Source of the DNA: Mycobacterium ostraviense
GTDB lineage: Bacteria; Actinomycetota; Actinomycetes; Mycobacteriales; Mycobacteriaceae
Length of the DNA stretch: 54,575 nucleotides
Reading direction: 5' to 3'
NCBI RefSeq assembly: GCF_002705925.1
Contig: NZ_NKRE01000001.1
Span: 5,001,311-5,055,885, forward strand
Part shown: positions 33,350-42,490 of the stretch, one piece after another
Position numbering within the stretch: position 1 is the first letter of the stretch
Layout: every line of letters starts with the position of its first letter
The notes under the pieces: model-generated
Seen by the model: only the letters and a program-made list of their open reading frames with translations
What the model was told of the DNA's origin: nothing
Database searches by the model: none
Program-made: the position numbers and the translations under genes

Positions 33350-34573
33350 TCACCGGGCTCCGTAGCGGGCAAGGACTTTGTCGCGCTTGCGCGGATCGAT
33401 GTTCACCTTGGTGATATCGCCGCCGTAGTGCTCGATTACGCGGTGGTCCATCACCTTTCGCCACAGCGGGGGAAGATAGGTCAAGGTGATCAGGGTGGCA
33501 TACCCGCTGGGCAGGTTGGGGGCGCCGGACATGCTGCGCAGCGTCTGATAGCGACGCAGGGGGTTGGCGTGATGATCGCTGTGCCGCTGCAGGTGGTAGA
33601 GGAAGATGTTGGTGACGATGTGGTCGGAGTTCCAGCTGTGCACCGGCGCGCATCGCTCGTACCGTCCGGAAGCGGTTCGTTGCCGCAGCAGACCGTAATG
33701 TTCGAGGTAGTTGACCGATTCCAGCAGCGACGCGCCGTAGAACGCCTGGATGATCAGGAACGGCAGCACCTGCCACCCGAAGACGGCGGGCAGCCCGCCG
33801 AACAGGACGATCGACATGACCCAGGCATTGAGCACGTCGTTGCGCGGGCTCCAGGTGGGCTTGTTGATCCGCTGCATGCGGGTCTTTTCCAGTTCCCAGG
33901 CCGACTTGAGTGAGCCGAACATGCTGCGCGGCAAGAACATCCAGAAGCTTTCCGCGAAGCGCGCGCTGGCCGGGTCCTCCGGGGTGGCCACCCGCACGTG
34001 GTGGCCGCGGTTGTGCTCGATGTAGAAATGTCCGTACAGCGTCTGGGCGAGGGTGATCTTGGACAACCATCGCTCGAGGTTCTCGCGCTTGTGGCCCAAC
34101 TCGTGGGCGGTATTGATGCCCACCCCGCCCACCACGCCGATGGTCAGCGTCACGCCGATCTTGGAGATCAGGCCCAGGCCGCCGTTGATGCCGAGCCAGC
34201 TCAGGTTATCGGCCGTCCACAGGTAGCAGGCCAGCATCAGGCTGACCATCTGGAACGGAATGAACGCGTAGGTGCAGTAGCGGTAGTACTTGTCGTTTTC
34301 GAGTCGCTCCATCACCTCGTCGGGCGGGTTTTGGCCGTCGGGGCCGAAGAACAGATCCAGGACGGGCAACAGCACGTAGAGCAGCAGTGGCCCGATCCAC
34401 CACAACACCGGCGTGGCGGCGTTCCAGCCGAGTTTGCCGAACACCCAGGCAAGCGCCACGCTCACCGGCAACGCCGTGGGCAGGACGAGTCCCACCAGCC
34501 ACAGGTGTCGCTTACGGTCTCGCCATCGTTCGACCGGCGACTCTATTGCTGCTCCCATTGCGGTAGTCCCCAT
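33350..34573 (-). CDS. alkB: Alkane 1-monooxygenase AlkB
   Basis: 407 residues of an integral-membrane non-haem diiron hydroxylase that oxidises n-alkanes to 1-alkanols. All histidine boxes are present: NTAHELGHK, IEHNRGHH, NYLEHYGL and LQRHSDHH. Six hydrophobic helices are seen. In mycobacteria alkB is normally followed by two rubredoxin genes that carry its electrons; here the 78 bp to the TetR gene hold none, so electrons must come from rubredoxins elsewhere or the operon has lost them. It is preceded by an AT-rich promoter region. Confidence 0.95.
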   Translation of the reverse strand: MGTTAMGAAIESPVERWRDRKRHLWLVGLVLPTALPVSVALAWVFGKLGWNAATPVLWWIGPLLLYVLLPVLDLFFGPDGQNPPDEVMERLENDKYYRYCTYAFIPFQMVSLMLACYLWTADNLSWLGINGGLGLISKIGVTLTIGVVGGVGINTAHELGHKRENLERWLSKITLAQTLYGHFYIEHNRGHHVRVATPEDPASARFAESFWMFLPRSMFGSLKSAWELEKTRMQRINKPTWSPRNDVLNAWVMSIVLFGGLPAVFGWQVLPFLIIQAFYGASLLESVNYLEHYGLLRQRTASGRYERCAPVHSWNSDHIVTNIFLYHLQRHSDHHANPLRRYQTLRSMSGAPNLPSGYATLITLTYLPPLWRKVMDHRVIEHYGGDITKVNIDPRKRDKVLARYGAR

Positions 34574-34623
34574 GGTGTTTCCCTTCTGGACGAGGTCACC
34601 GCCGGGGCGGCGGGCCGACCGTG

Positions 34624-34680
34624 ATGAACATATCAGACTATTTGTTTAATTTGTAGATAAATCGTCAAATTTGTTCAAGC
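34624..34680 (-). promoter_or_regulatory. AT-rich alkB promoter region
   Basis: About 50 bp of unusually AT-rich DNA (ATTTGTTTAATTTGTAGATA) lie upstream of alkB. Two TTTGT copies near 34,641 and 34,670 could be parts of a regulator site. No exact -10/-35 pair is assigned. The rest of 34,681-34,866 shows nothing I can support. Confidence 0.4.
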
Positions 34681-34866
34681 GCTCTGGCTGGCGGCTATGG
34701 GCGCCGCAGTGACGCGCACACTGGCACTCCAATCGCGGCGCCGGTCCTGACTTCACGAAATCGATTACCCTGCACGATGTTTCGTATGTGACTGGCATCG
34801 ACCGAAGCCGACGGGGTTAACCCCGGGCGGGTTTGACCGCGGCACCGACGGGGTACCAACTGGGCC

Positions 34867-37056
34867 ATGACCAGCGCTCCCGCCGTTGCCCCTACGCGCA
34901 CTCTCGAGGTTTGGCCCGGCCGGGCCTACCCGCTGGGCGCGACATACGACGGGGCGGGCACCAATTTCGCGCTGTTCAGCGAGGTCGCCGAGCGGGTCGA
35001 GCTGTGCCTGTTCGACACCGACGGCACCGAGACCCGGATCACCCTGCCGGAGGTCGACGCCTTCGTCTGGCACGCTTACCTGCCGACCATCGAACCCGGC
35101 CAGCGTTACGGGTATCGGGTCCACGGTCCCTACGACCCCCGCGCCGGCCACCGGTGCAACCCGAACAAGTTGCTGCTGGACCCGTATTCGAAGGCCATCG
35201 ACGGCATTTTCGACTGGAACCAGTCGCTGTTCGGCTACAACTTCGGTGATCCGGAGAGCCGCAACGAGGACGACTCGGCGGCCAGTATGCCCAAGGCCGT
35301 GGTGATCAATCCCTACTTCGACTGGGGCACCGACCGCCCGCCGAATCACCACTATGCCGACACGGTCATCTACGAGGCTCACGTCAAAGGCCTGACGAAA
35401 ACTCACCCGGACATCCCGGAACACCTACGCGGCACCTACGCCGCGGTGGCCCACCCGGCGATCGTCGAGCACCTCACCAGCATCGGCGTCACCGCGATCG
35501 AGCTGATGCCGGTGCACCACTTCGCCAACGACTCCACCTTGGTCGACAAGGGCCTCTCGAATTACTGGGGCTACAACACCATCTCGTTCTTTGCGCCCGA
35601 CCCGAAGTACTCCAGCGCCACCTCGGCAGGCGGGCAGGTGCAGGAGTTCAAGGCGATGGTGCGCACCCTGCACGAGGCGGGCATCGAGGTCATCCTCGAT
35701 GTGGTCTACAACCACACCGCCGAGGGCAACCACCTGGGCCCGACACTGTCGATGCGCGGCATCGACAACGCTGCCTACTACCGGCTGGTCGACGACGACA
35801 GGCGCTACTACCTGGACCACACCGGCACGGGCAACAGCCTCAACGTCGGTCATCCGCACTCGCTGCAGCTGATCATGGATTCGTTGCGCTACTGGGTGAC
35901 CGAGATGCACGTCGACGGCTTCCGCTTCGACCTGGCCGCGACGCTGGCCCGGGAGTTCTACGAAGTCGACCGACTGGCAACGTTTTTCGAACTCGTGCAA
36001 CAGGATCCGACGGTCAGCCAGGTCAAACTCATCGCCGAGCCCTGGGATGTCGGGCCAGGCGGCTACCAGGTGGGCAATTTCCCGCCGCAGTGGACGGAGT
36101 GGAACGGAAAGTACCGCGACACGGTCCGCGACTTCTGGCGCGGTGAGCCCGCCACCCTCGACGAGTTCGCCTACCGACTGTCCGGATCGGCCGATCTCTA
36201 CGAACACACCGCGCGCCGGCCGGTCGCCTCGATCAACTTCGTCACCGCCCACGACGGGTTCACGCTGCGCGACCTGGTGTCCTACAACGACAAGCACAAC
36301 GAGGCCAACGGCGAGGACAACAACGACGGCGAGAGCTACAACCGGTCGTGGAACTGCGGCGCTGAAGGACCGACCGACGACCCCGGCATCAACGAGCTGC
36401 GAGCCCGCCAGCAGCGTAACTTCCTCACTACCTTGTTGCTGTCCCAGGGCGTGCCGATGATCTGCCACGGTGACGAACTCGGACGCACCCAGAACGGAAA
36501 CAACAACGGCTACTGCCAAGACAACGAAATCACCTGGGTCAATTGGGCCGAGGCCGACACCGGCCTGCTGGATTTCACGCGCGCGGTGTCGGCACTGCGC
36601 GCCAACCACCCGGTGTTTCGCCGGCGCCGGTTTTTCAGCGGCAAGCCGGTGGGCCGTCGCGGCCAGGACGGTCTGCCCGACATCGCCTGGTTTGCCGCCG
36701 ACGGGTCGGAGATGACCGAGGAGGACTGGGGCGCCAGCTTCGCGAAATCTATCGCGGTGTTCCTCAACGGCCACGGCATCCCCGACCGCGACCTACGGGG
36801 TCAGCGGGTGCTCGACGACTCGTTCGTCCTGTGCTTCAACGCCCACTACGAGCCGATTGAATTCACCTTGCCGCCGGCCAAATTCGGCGAGAGGTGGCGC
36901 ACGGTGATCTATACCGGTGCCCGGCAGCTGGCGCCGTGCGACGAATTGCCCGCCGCGGCAAGGCTCACCGTCGACGCGCGCAGCGCGGTGGTGCTGCAGG
37001 CCGCTGTCGCCAGCATTGCCGGGCAGTTGCGGCCGGCCGTCTCGCCGAGACTGTAA
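34867..37056 (+). CDS. Glycogen debranching enzyme GlgX/TreX (GH13)
   Basis: 729 residues. An N-terminal CBM48 (VWPGRAYPLGATYDGAGTNFALFSEVAERVELCLFD) precedes a GH13 barrel with conserved regions DVVYNHTAEG, the nucleophile Asp in VDGFRFDLAA, the acid Glu in LIAEPWDVG and the stabilising Asp in FVTAHDGFTL. It cleaves alpha-1,6 branches of glycogen and feeds maltodextrins to other pathways, including TreY-TreZ. No treY or treZ is adjacent, so TreX versus GlgX cannot be decided. ATG 34,867 gives MTSAPAVAPTRTLEVWPGRA. Transcription is divergent from alkB. Confidence 0.94.
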   Translation: MTSAPAVAPTRTLEVWPGRAYPLGATYDGAGTNFALFSEVAERVELCLFDTDGTETRITLPEVDAFVWHAYLPTIEPGQRYGYRVHGPYDPRAGHRCNPNKLLLDPYSKAIDGIFDWNQSLFGYNFGDPESRNEDDSAASMPKAVVINPYFDWGTDRPPNHHYADTVIYEAHVKGLTKTHPDIPEHLRGTYAAVAHPAIVEHLTSIGVTAIELMPVHHFANDSTLVDKGLSNYWGYNTISFFAPDPKYSSATSAGGQVQEFKAMVRTLHEAGIEVILDVVYNHTAEGNHLGPTLSMRGIDNAAYYRLVDDDRRYYLDHTGTGNSLNVGHPHSLQLIMDSLRYWVTEMHVDGFRFDLAATLAREFYEVDRLATFFELVQQDPTVSQVKLIAEPWDVGPGGYQVGNFPPQWTEWNGKYRDTVRDFWRGEPATLDEFAYRLSGSADLYEHTARRPVASINFVTAHDGFTLRDLVSYNDKHNEANGEDNNDGESYNRSWNCGAEGPTDDPGINELRARQQRNFLTTLLLSQGVPMICHGDELGRTQNGNNNGYCQDNEITWVNWAEADTGLLDFTRAVSALRANHPVFRRRRFFSGKPVGRRGQDGLPDIAWFAADGSEMTEEDWGASFAKSIAVFLNGHGIPDRDLRGQRVLDDSFVLCFNAHYEPIEFTLPPAKFGERWRTVIYTGARQLAPCDELPAAARLTVDARSAVVLQAAVASIAGQLRPAVSPRL

Positions 37057-37167
37057 TTTTGCAGGCCCGCACTCGTACTTTGTCTGCAATAACACAGTTT
37101 CGGCGACCCGATACGCTGTGGCTTTGGCGGGTCTCGTCGCACCTGGCGCTTGGGGTAGGAGGCGGGT

Positions 37168-37941
37168 ATGTCGAAAACGGTGGTCATCGGCGCCTCGAGC
37201 GGGTTGGGGCGCTGCATCGGTATCGGGCTTGCGCAGCGCGGCGATGACGTCGCGCTGCTCGCTCGGCGGCTCGAGCGAACCCAGGCCGCGGCCACCGAAG
37301 CCGGTCCTGGTGCCATCGCCTTGGAATGCGACGTCACCGACGAGGCGTCGTGTCGATCGGCCATCGCCGAAGCCGCCGCGGCGCTCGGCGGAATCGACAA
37401 CCTCGTCTACGCCCCGGGCATCAGCCCACTGGTCCGCTTGGTCGATACCGATGCCGACACCTGGCGGCGAGTCTTCGACACCAACGTCATCGGCGCGGCG
37501 GTGGCGACCGCGGCAGCGGTGCCACACTTGGCCGTCGCCTCGGGCAAGGCGGTCTACCTGTCATCCGACACGGGTGGTTACACACCGCCGTGGCCCGGTC
37601 TCGGCGCGTACGGGGTCAGCAAGGCGGCCCTGGAGAGATTGGTCGAGGCGTGGCGAGCCGAGCACCCCGATATCGGGTTTACCTGCCTCATCGTGGGCGA
37701 GTGCGCGGGCGGCGAGGGCGATGCGCGGACCGGAATGAACATCGGCTGGGACAGCGATCTCGCCCGGAAGGCGTATCCGCTGTGGCTGTCCGCAGGCGCC
37801 ATGCCCGGCAAGTTGATGCCGGTCGAGGACTTGGTCAATGTGGTGCACACCATCCTGCGCACCGACGCGGCGACGTCGATGCCGATCGTGGTCGCCAGGG
37901 GGGCATCGGCTGCCGGCGGCCCGGTTCTCGACGGCGGTTAG
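37168..37941 (+). CDS. Short-chain dehydrogenase/reductase
   Basis: 257 residues. The Rossmann motif is VVIGASSGLGRCIGIGL, the acidic strand end CDVTD, NNAG is replaced by YAPG, and the catalytic Ser-Tyr-Lys are seen as VYLSSDTGG...GAYGVSKAAL. It is a cytoplasmic NAD(P)-dependent oxidoreductase of unknown substrate. AGGAGG lies 6 nt before the ATG. It stands alone and converges on the acyl-CoA dehydrogenase operon across a hairpin. Confidence 0.9.
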   Translation: MSKTVVIGASSGLGRCIGIGLAQRGDDVALLARRLERTQAAATEAGPGAIALECDVTDEASCRSAIAEAAAALGGIDNLVYAPGISPLVRLVDTDADTWRRVFDTNVIGAAVATAAAVPHLAVASGKAVYLSSDTGGYTPPWPGLGAYGVSKAALERLVEAWRAEHPDIGFTCLIVGECAGGEGDARTGMNIGWDSDLARKAYPLWLSAGAMPGKLMPVEDLVNVVHTILRTDAATSMPIVVARGASAAGGPVLDGG

Positions 37942-37968
37942 GGGAGCCGGCCTGATGCGCAGCGCGAG

Positions 37969-38016
37969 CGTAACGCCAGGGCGATATCCGGCGCGATTTT
38001 TCGCCGTGGCGTTACG
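37969..38016. terminator. Bidirectional hairpin between convergent genes
   Basis: CGTAACGCCA (37,969-37,978) pairs perfectly with TGGCGTTACG (38,007-38,016), with inner pairing GGCG...CGCC around an ATTTTT loop. It lies between the converging SDR and acyl-CoA dehydrogenase genes and probably terminates both. Confidence 0.65.
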
Positions 38017-38037
38017 CCCGGCGAAACACGCCTGGCC

Positions 38038-39069
38038 TCACCCGGTTATCAGGCTCCACAGCCCCCCTGACGCCGCTTCCAGTGCCCCGCGGGTGACCTG
38101 CTCGTCCCAGTAGTGGACCGAACCGAACTCCGAGCGCCACGCCAGTGCCGCGCGGGTGTACTCGTGCAGGCGGTGTTCGCGGGTGGTACCCATCGCGCCA
38201 TGGACCTGGTGAGCATTGCGCACCACGACCGAACAGGCCTGACCAGCACACGAACGCGCAACGGCGACAAGGAAATCGAGGTTCGGCGCGGACCAGTCGC
38301 TGCGAACCGCCGCGGTGAGCGCGGCCTCCGTCGCGGCCCGGGCGAGGGCGGCCTCGGCGGCGATGTCGGCGACCAGGTGCTGGATCGCCTGGAATTTCGA
38401 CAGCGGCCGGCCGAACTGGACCCGTGATGTCGCATGCTCGACGGACAGCTGCACAATCCGGTCCAGCGCCGCACATACCTGGATCGACCGCACCAGCGCG
38501 GACCTACGCGCCAGCGTCGCCACCACCGGCGCGGCGACCGGAACCCCGCGCAGCACAGCGGGATCCGCCGATACCGAGTCGCGCGGTTCACCGATCAGGT
38601 TGGTCCCAGCGGTGATAACGAGCGATTCTGCCGCCACCTCGGCCAGCTGGTAGTCGGAGCCGGTTCGCCAGACCACCACGATCCGGTCGGCACCGCTCGC
38701 CCAGGGCACGTCGTCGGCCACACCCCGGTCGTCGAGCAGACACACCGTCCGCACGGCGCTGTCGGCGGGCATCTGGTTGGCCTGCAACAGCCAGCACGCC
38801 AACAAATCGTGTTCGGCCAACGGAATTCGCACCGCATAACGAACCGCCGCAGCAAGCAGCTCGGCTGCTTCGTACCAGCCGGCTCCGCTGCCGCCGGACT
38901 CTTCGGGCCCGGTGAGTCGCACCAGGCCGAGATCATCGAGGCGTCTCCACAGTGCCGCGTCACCCACCACGCCCCCAGGATGAATGTCGCGGTAGTGGGC
39001 GAAGACGGCATCCATCATCTCGACCAGATCGGGGTCGACGGCGCCGGTTGGGTCGACGGTGCCAGTCAT
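38038..39069 (-). CDS. Acyl-CoA dehydrogenase, second subunit
   Basis: 343 residues, shorter and more divergent than the neighbour. The C-terminal helical domain is clear (RIVQLSVEHATSRVQFGRPLSKFQAIQHLVADIAAEAALA and VHGAMGTTREHRLHEYTRAALAW). It overlaps the upstream acyl-CoA dehydrogenase by 4 nt. Paired unequal acyl-CoA dehydrogenases in mycobacteria form alpha2beta2 enzymes that act on bulky side-chain thioesters such as sterol intermediates; the same is inferred here. FAD-dependent alpha,beta-dehydrogenation in the cytoplasm. Confidence 0.88.
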   Translation of the reverse strand: MTGTVDPTGAVDPDLVEMMDAVFAHYRDIHPGGVVGDAALWRRLDDLGLVRLTGPEESGGSGAGWYEAAELLAAAVRYAVRIPLAEHDLLACWLLQANQMPADSAVRTVCLLDDRGVADDVPWASGADRIVVVWRTGSDYQLAEVAAESLVITAGTNLIGEPRDSVSADPAVLRGVPVAAPVVATLARRSALVRSIQVCAALDRIVQLSVEHATSRVQFGRPLSKFQAIQHLVADIAAEAALARAATEAALTAAVRSDWSAPNLDFLVAVARSCAGQACSVVVRNAHQVHGAMGTTREHRLHEYTRAALAWRSEFGSVHYWDEQVTRGALEAASGGLWSLITG

Positions 39070-40205
39070 CGCAGCCCCAGCCCCCGCGCGATGAGCCCCC
39101 GCAACACCTCGTTGGTTCCGCCCCGCAGCGTGAAGCCCGGACGCTGGTCGATCGCCCGCGACACCAGCTCGGCGTGGTGCGAATCGCCACCGGCGTGCCG
39201 GTCGGCGAAGTCGGCGATGTCGCCTTCGGCGGTGGTGCCGAGCACCTTGACCACCGCCGCGGAGATGTCGGCCCGATCATGGCGCTGCAGCGCCCCGGCC
39301 ACCGCGGCCGACATCTGATGCAGCCCGGCAATCCGCGCCACCAGCCGCCCCAGCTCGGCATCGTGGGAAAGTCGTTGCAGGGCCATGTTTTCGGTGGCCG
39401 ACGCCAGCAGCACGAACGTCGACAGGAAGCGTTCGGGCCCGTTGCGCTCGAAACTCAGCTCGGACGTCACCTGTTGCCAACCATTGCCGATTTCGCCGAA
39501 CACCATGTCGTCGGGCACGAACACCCGGTCGAGGATCACCTCGTTGAAGTGGTGGTCGCCGTTCATCGAGATGACCGGCCGGACTTCGACGCCGGCCGCG
39601 CGCAGGTCGACGATGAACTGACTGAGCCCCGCATGCCGGTCACCGGAGTCCACCGGTGCGGTGCGGGCGAGCACGATGAACGCGTGCGCGCGGTGGGCGC
39701 CCGACGTCCAGACCTTGGTGCCCGACAGCGACCAGCCGCCGTCGACACGGTCGGCCCAGGTGCGCACACTGGCCAGATCGGAGCCGGAGTCGGGTTCGCT
39801 CATGCCGATCCCGAAGAAGCACTCGCCACGCACAATCCGGGGCAGGAAATGGGATTTCTGCGATTCCGTACCGTATTTGAGCAGCGACGGCACGATCTGG
39901 CGGTCCGCTACCCAGTGCGCGGCGACGGGAGCACCGGCTGCCAGCAGTTCTTCGGTGACGACGAACCGCTCCACGAACGAGCGTCCGTGCCCGCCGTATT
40001 CGACGGGCACGGTCATGCCCAGCCAGCCGCGTGCTGCCAGCGCGGCGGTGAACTCCTCGTCCCATTGCGTCAGCCAGGCATCGACGGACGGGGTGAACGC
40101 TCCGGCGTCCAGTTGCTCGGCGAGAAACGCGCGAACCTCGGTGCGCAACGCGTCGGTGACCGATGGATCGACGACCGCGGGCGGCACCAACCTAGTCGGT
40201 GCCAT
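39066..40205 (-). CDS. Acyl-CoA dehydrogenase, first subunit
   Basis: 379 residues. Visible family blocks are VPVEYGGHGRSFVERFVVTEELL, the FAD/substrate loop ECFFGIGMSEPDSGSDLASV and GTKVWTSGAHRAHAFIV, and the C-terminal RGGTNEVLRGLIARGLGL. Start MAPTRLVPP at 40,205 overlaps the enoyl-CoA hydratase stop (ATGA). With the second dehydrogenase it should form a heteromeric enzyme that supplies enoyl-CoA to the hydratase encoded just upstream. Confidence 0.92.
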   Translation of the reverse strand: MAPTRLVPPAVVDPSVTDALRTEVRAFLAEQLDAGAFTPSVDAWLTQWDEEFTAALAARGWLGMTVPVEYGGHGRSFVERFVVTEELLAAGAPVAAHWVADRQIVPSLLKYGTESQKSHFLPRIVRGECFFGIGMSEPDSGSDLASVRTWADRVDGGWSLSGTKVWTSGAHRAHAFIVLARTAPVDSGDRHAGLSQFIVDLRAAGVEVRPVISMNGDHHFNEVILDRVFVPDDMVFGEIGNGWQQVTSELSFERNGPERFLSTFVLLASATENMALQRLSHDAELGRLVARIAGLHQMSAAVAGALQRHDRADISAAVVKVLGTTAEGDIADFADRHAGGDSHHAELVSRAIDQRPGFTLRGGTNEVLRGLIARGLGLR

Positions 40206-40981
40206 CAACGCGTCTTCCACTTGGCGATGCGGTGCTGGTGCTCGGGATCGCGATGGGCCAGCGGTTGCATGGCCGCGGCCAGCCCCAGCGTCGACTCCAG
40301 CGAACCGCCCCGCGACTCCTGCAGCAGACGCTTGGCCATCCGCAATGCGTGGGCGGGATTCTTGCTGATGCGTTCGGCCAGCGCCTGAGCTTCGGTCAGC
40401 AGTTCGTCGTGCGGCACCACCCGGCTCACCATGCCCCACTGCAGGGCGGTCGCGGCGTCCACTCGGTCGCCGGTGAACGTCATCTCCGCGGCGCGTTCGT
40501 AGCCGACGATCCGCTGCAGAAACCAGGTGCCGCCGTCGCCGGGGATCAGCCCGAGCTGGACGAAGCTTTCGGCGAACCAGGCGCGCTCCGACGCGACCCG
40601 GACGTCGCACATCATCGCCAGGTCGCAGCCGGCGCCGATGGCCGGCCCGTTGATCGCCCCGATCAACGGAACCTCGAGCCGGGTCAAGGCCCGCGGGATC
40701 CGCTGGATGCCGTCGATATAGGCGTGCCGCTGGTCGAGTGCGTCCAGCCCGAACATCCCGTCGCGGTTGGCCATCTCCTTGACGTTGCCACCCGCGGAGA
40801 AGATCTTGCCCGCCCCGGTGAGGATGATCGCGCGGCTACCGGTGTCGGCGTTGGCTTGGTCGACGGCTGCCTCGAATGCGGTGATGAAATCCTTGCCGGT
40901 GATCGCGTTCCCGACATTGGGCAGATTGATCGTCCAGATCCGGATCGGTCCGTTGTTGGCAATGTCCAAGACGGTGCTCAT
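40205..40981 (-). CDS. Enoyl-CoA hydratase/isomerase
   Basis: 258 residues of the crotonase fold. The oxyanion-hole segments are seen (GKIFSAGGNVKEMA and INGPAIGAGCDLAMMCDVRVA), and the catalytic Glu region is SERAWFAESFVQLGLIPGDGGTWFLQ with Asp at the second position. It hydrates trans-2-enoyl-CoA. It is the first gene of the operon echA-acad-acad, start ATG 40,981 (MSTVLDIANNG). The substrate class is unknown. Confidence 0.93.
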   Translation of the reverse strand: MSTVLDIANNGPIRIWTINLPNVGNAITGKDFITAFEAAVDQANADTGSRAIILTGAGKIFSAGGNVKEMANRDGMFGLDALDQRHAYIDGIQRIPRALTRLEVPLIGAINGPAIGAGCDLAMMCDVRVASERAWFAESFVQLGLIPGDGGTWFLQRIVGYERAAEMTFTGDRVDAATALQWGMVSRVVPHDELLTEAQALAERISKNPAHALRMAKRLLQESRGGSLESTLGLAAAMQPLAHRDPEHQHRIAKWKTR

Positions 40982-41093
40982 GACCGAAACTGTAAGGACT
41001 CGGTCTTGCACTAACCCGCTCGCGGTGTCCGAATGGAACTGGTGGCTTTCGCCGATGCCACGTGGTGCTGGCCCGCAGCGCGGAGGAGGAACC

Positions 41094-41723
41094 ATGCCCG
41101 ACGTCGCGAAGTATGGCCCGTGGGCGGTGATCGCCGGTGGTTCGGAGGGCGTAGGAGCGGAGTTCGCCAAGCAGTTGGCCGGTGGCGGGTTCAACCTGGT
41201 GCTGATCGCGCGCAAGCCGGGGCCGTTGGCCGACACCGCGGACAGGTGGGTGACCCGGATGCTCGAACTGGTACACCACTTCGGGCGGCTGATGCGGGCT
41301 CGGCGACGCGGCGGCATCCCGCTGGTCGGTTCGACCGCGGCCATGTACGGTTCGATGCGGCAGTCGGTGTACACCGGCGTCAAGTCGTTCAGTCGGCTGT
41401 TCGCCGAGAGCCTGTGGCTGGAACTGCGCGACCACGGGGTTGACGTTCTCGAGCTGGTGCTGGGGGTGACCCGCACGCCGGCCATGCAGCGAGCCGGACT
41501 GAACTTCGACGTGCCGGGGATTTCGGTCGCCGAACCCGCCGACGCGGCGCGCGAGGGGTTGGCGAACCTGGCAAGCGGCCCGGTATTCATCGCCGGAGAC
41601 AACGCCGCGGCGGTGCACCGCGGCAGTGGACCCGATCGTGCCGCGATAGTCCTCGGCGGGCACCGGCTGATGCAGAAACTCATCGGTGCCGCGCGCCGCG
41701 ATGCGTCAGGAGACCGACGCTGA
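41094..41723 (+). pseudogene. SDR-family protein with an internal in-frame deletion
   Basis: 209 residues where 270 or so are expected. The product begins well (VAKYGPWAVIAGGSEGVGAEFAKQLAGGGFNLVLIARK), then jumps after LADTADR straight to TRMLELVHHFGRLMRARRRGG, so the strand with the acidic residue, the NAG motif and the helix between are gone. The Ser...Tyr...Lys part (VGSTAAMYGSMRQSVYTGVKSF) is present. The frame is open, with GGAGGA before ATG 41,094. It is probably non-functional as an oxidoreductase. Confidence 0.75.
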
Positions 41724-41728
41724 GATCG

Positions 41729-42238
41729 TCAGCTGCCCGGCCCGATGACGAAACAGCGGCCGGTGCTGCTGTCCAGAAACACTTCTGCCACAGCGGATTG
41801 GTTGATGGTCGCAAACTCGAAGCGGTGTACTTGTTGTCCCGCTTGGATATCGGCTTCCAGGGATTCGGTGGTGCCGTCCTTCTTGCGCACCACCGCGGTG
41901 ACCTTGTCGGGTGTCGACATGTTTTGCGGCTCATGGAAATACCACACCTCGATGCCGGCCCCTGACGACGTTGCCTGCCAGCCATCGGAATAGAAACACG
42001 CGGGATTGCCCTCGGCGTCCGGCGGCGGCGGTGGACAGATCGACAACCCCACACACGGTGCGGTGGTGGCAGGCGACGTGGTGGTACCGGGTTGGGTGGT
42101 GCTCGCAGTGGTCGTGCTGACGGTCGTCGAGGTGGAACTCGAAGCCGATGCGTGTGGCGGCGCCTGCTGCTGCGACGCGCATGCCACGATCCACGGCCAA
42201 CTCAGCGCGAGGACGACCAGCAACCTGATTATCGGCAT
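41729..42238 (-). CDS. Putative lipoprotein
   Basis: 169 residues. The signal peptide MPIIRLLVVLALSWPWIVAC ends in a lipobox-like IVAC, predicting lipidation at Cys 20. A Ser/Thr-rich spacer follows (about 25-60), then a small beta domain with cysteines (APCVGLSICPP, ACFYSDGW, GRCFVIGPG). No enzyme motif is seen. It is probably a surface lipoprotein of mycobacterial type. It converges on the damaged SDR with 5 bp between. Bases 42,239-42,464 show nothing else. Confidence 0.78.
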   Translation of the reverse strand: MPIIRLLVVLALSWPWIVACASQQQAPPHASASSSTSTTVSTTTASTTQPGTTTSPATTAPCVGLSICPPPPPDAEGNPACFYSDGWQATSSGAGIEVWYFHEPQNMSTPDKVTAVVRKKDGTTESLEADIQAGQQVHRFEFATINQSAVAEVFLDSSTGRCFVIGPGS

Positions 42239-42464
42239 CGGATTCCTTCGGTGCTCGTCCCGGGCCGGGTATGCGGCTCGACCTGTCGGCGCGTGATTGT
42301 ACGCACCGCCGGGCTTGAGATCACGGATGCGTCGACGTCGGCCCGGCCAGGCCCGGAGTCCAAGGACCCGAAGGAGCCGGGCATTACTGCCCTAGCAGGG
42401 CCAACGTCGAGCTGGTGAACTTCGGTCAGCATGTGTCGGGCTCTGCTGCGGTGAACGTCGAAAG

Positions 42465-42479
42465 TATCGTTAAACGATA
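42465..42479. promoter_or_regulatory. 15-bp perfect palindrome upstream of the metal ATPase
   Basis: TATCGTTAAACGATA is a perfect dyad with a central A, 11 bp before the GTG of the P1B-type ATPase. An A/T-centred dyad of this size so near the start suits a metal- or redox-responsive repressor. The regulator is not in the window. Confidence 0.7.
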
Positions 42480-42490
42480 GGATTTTCGAG

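Noticed and set aside
35425..36774. Long open frame antisense to glgX
   Set aside because: It is a shadow of a GC-rich gene in the complementary frame; no start context or family-like motifs.
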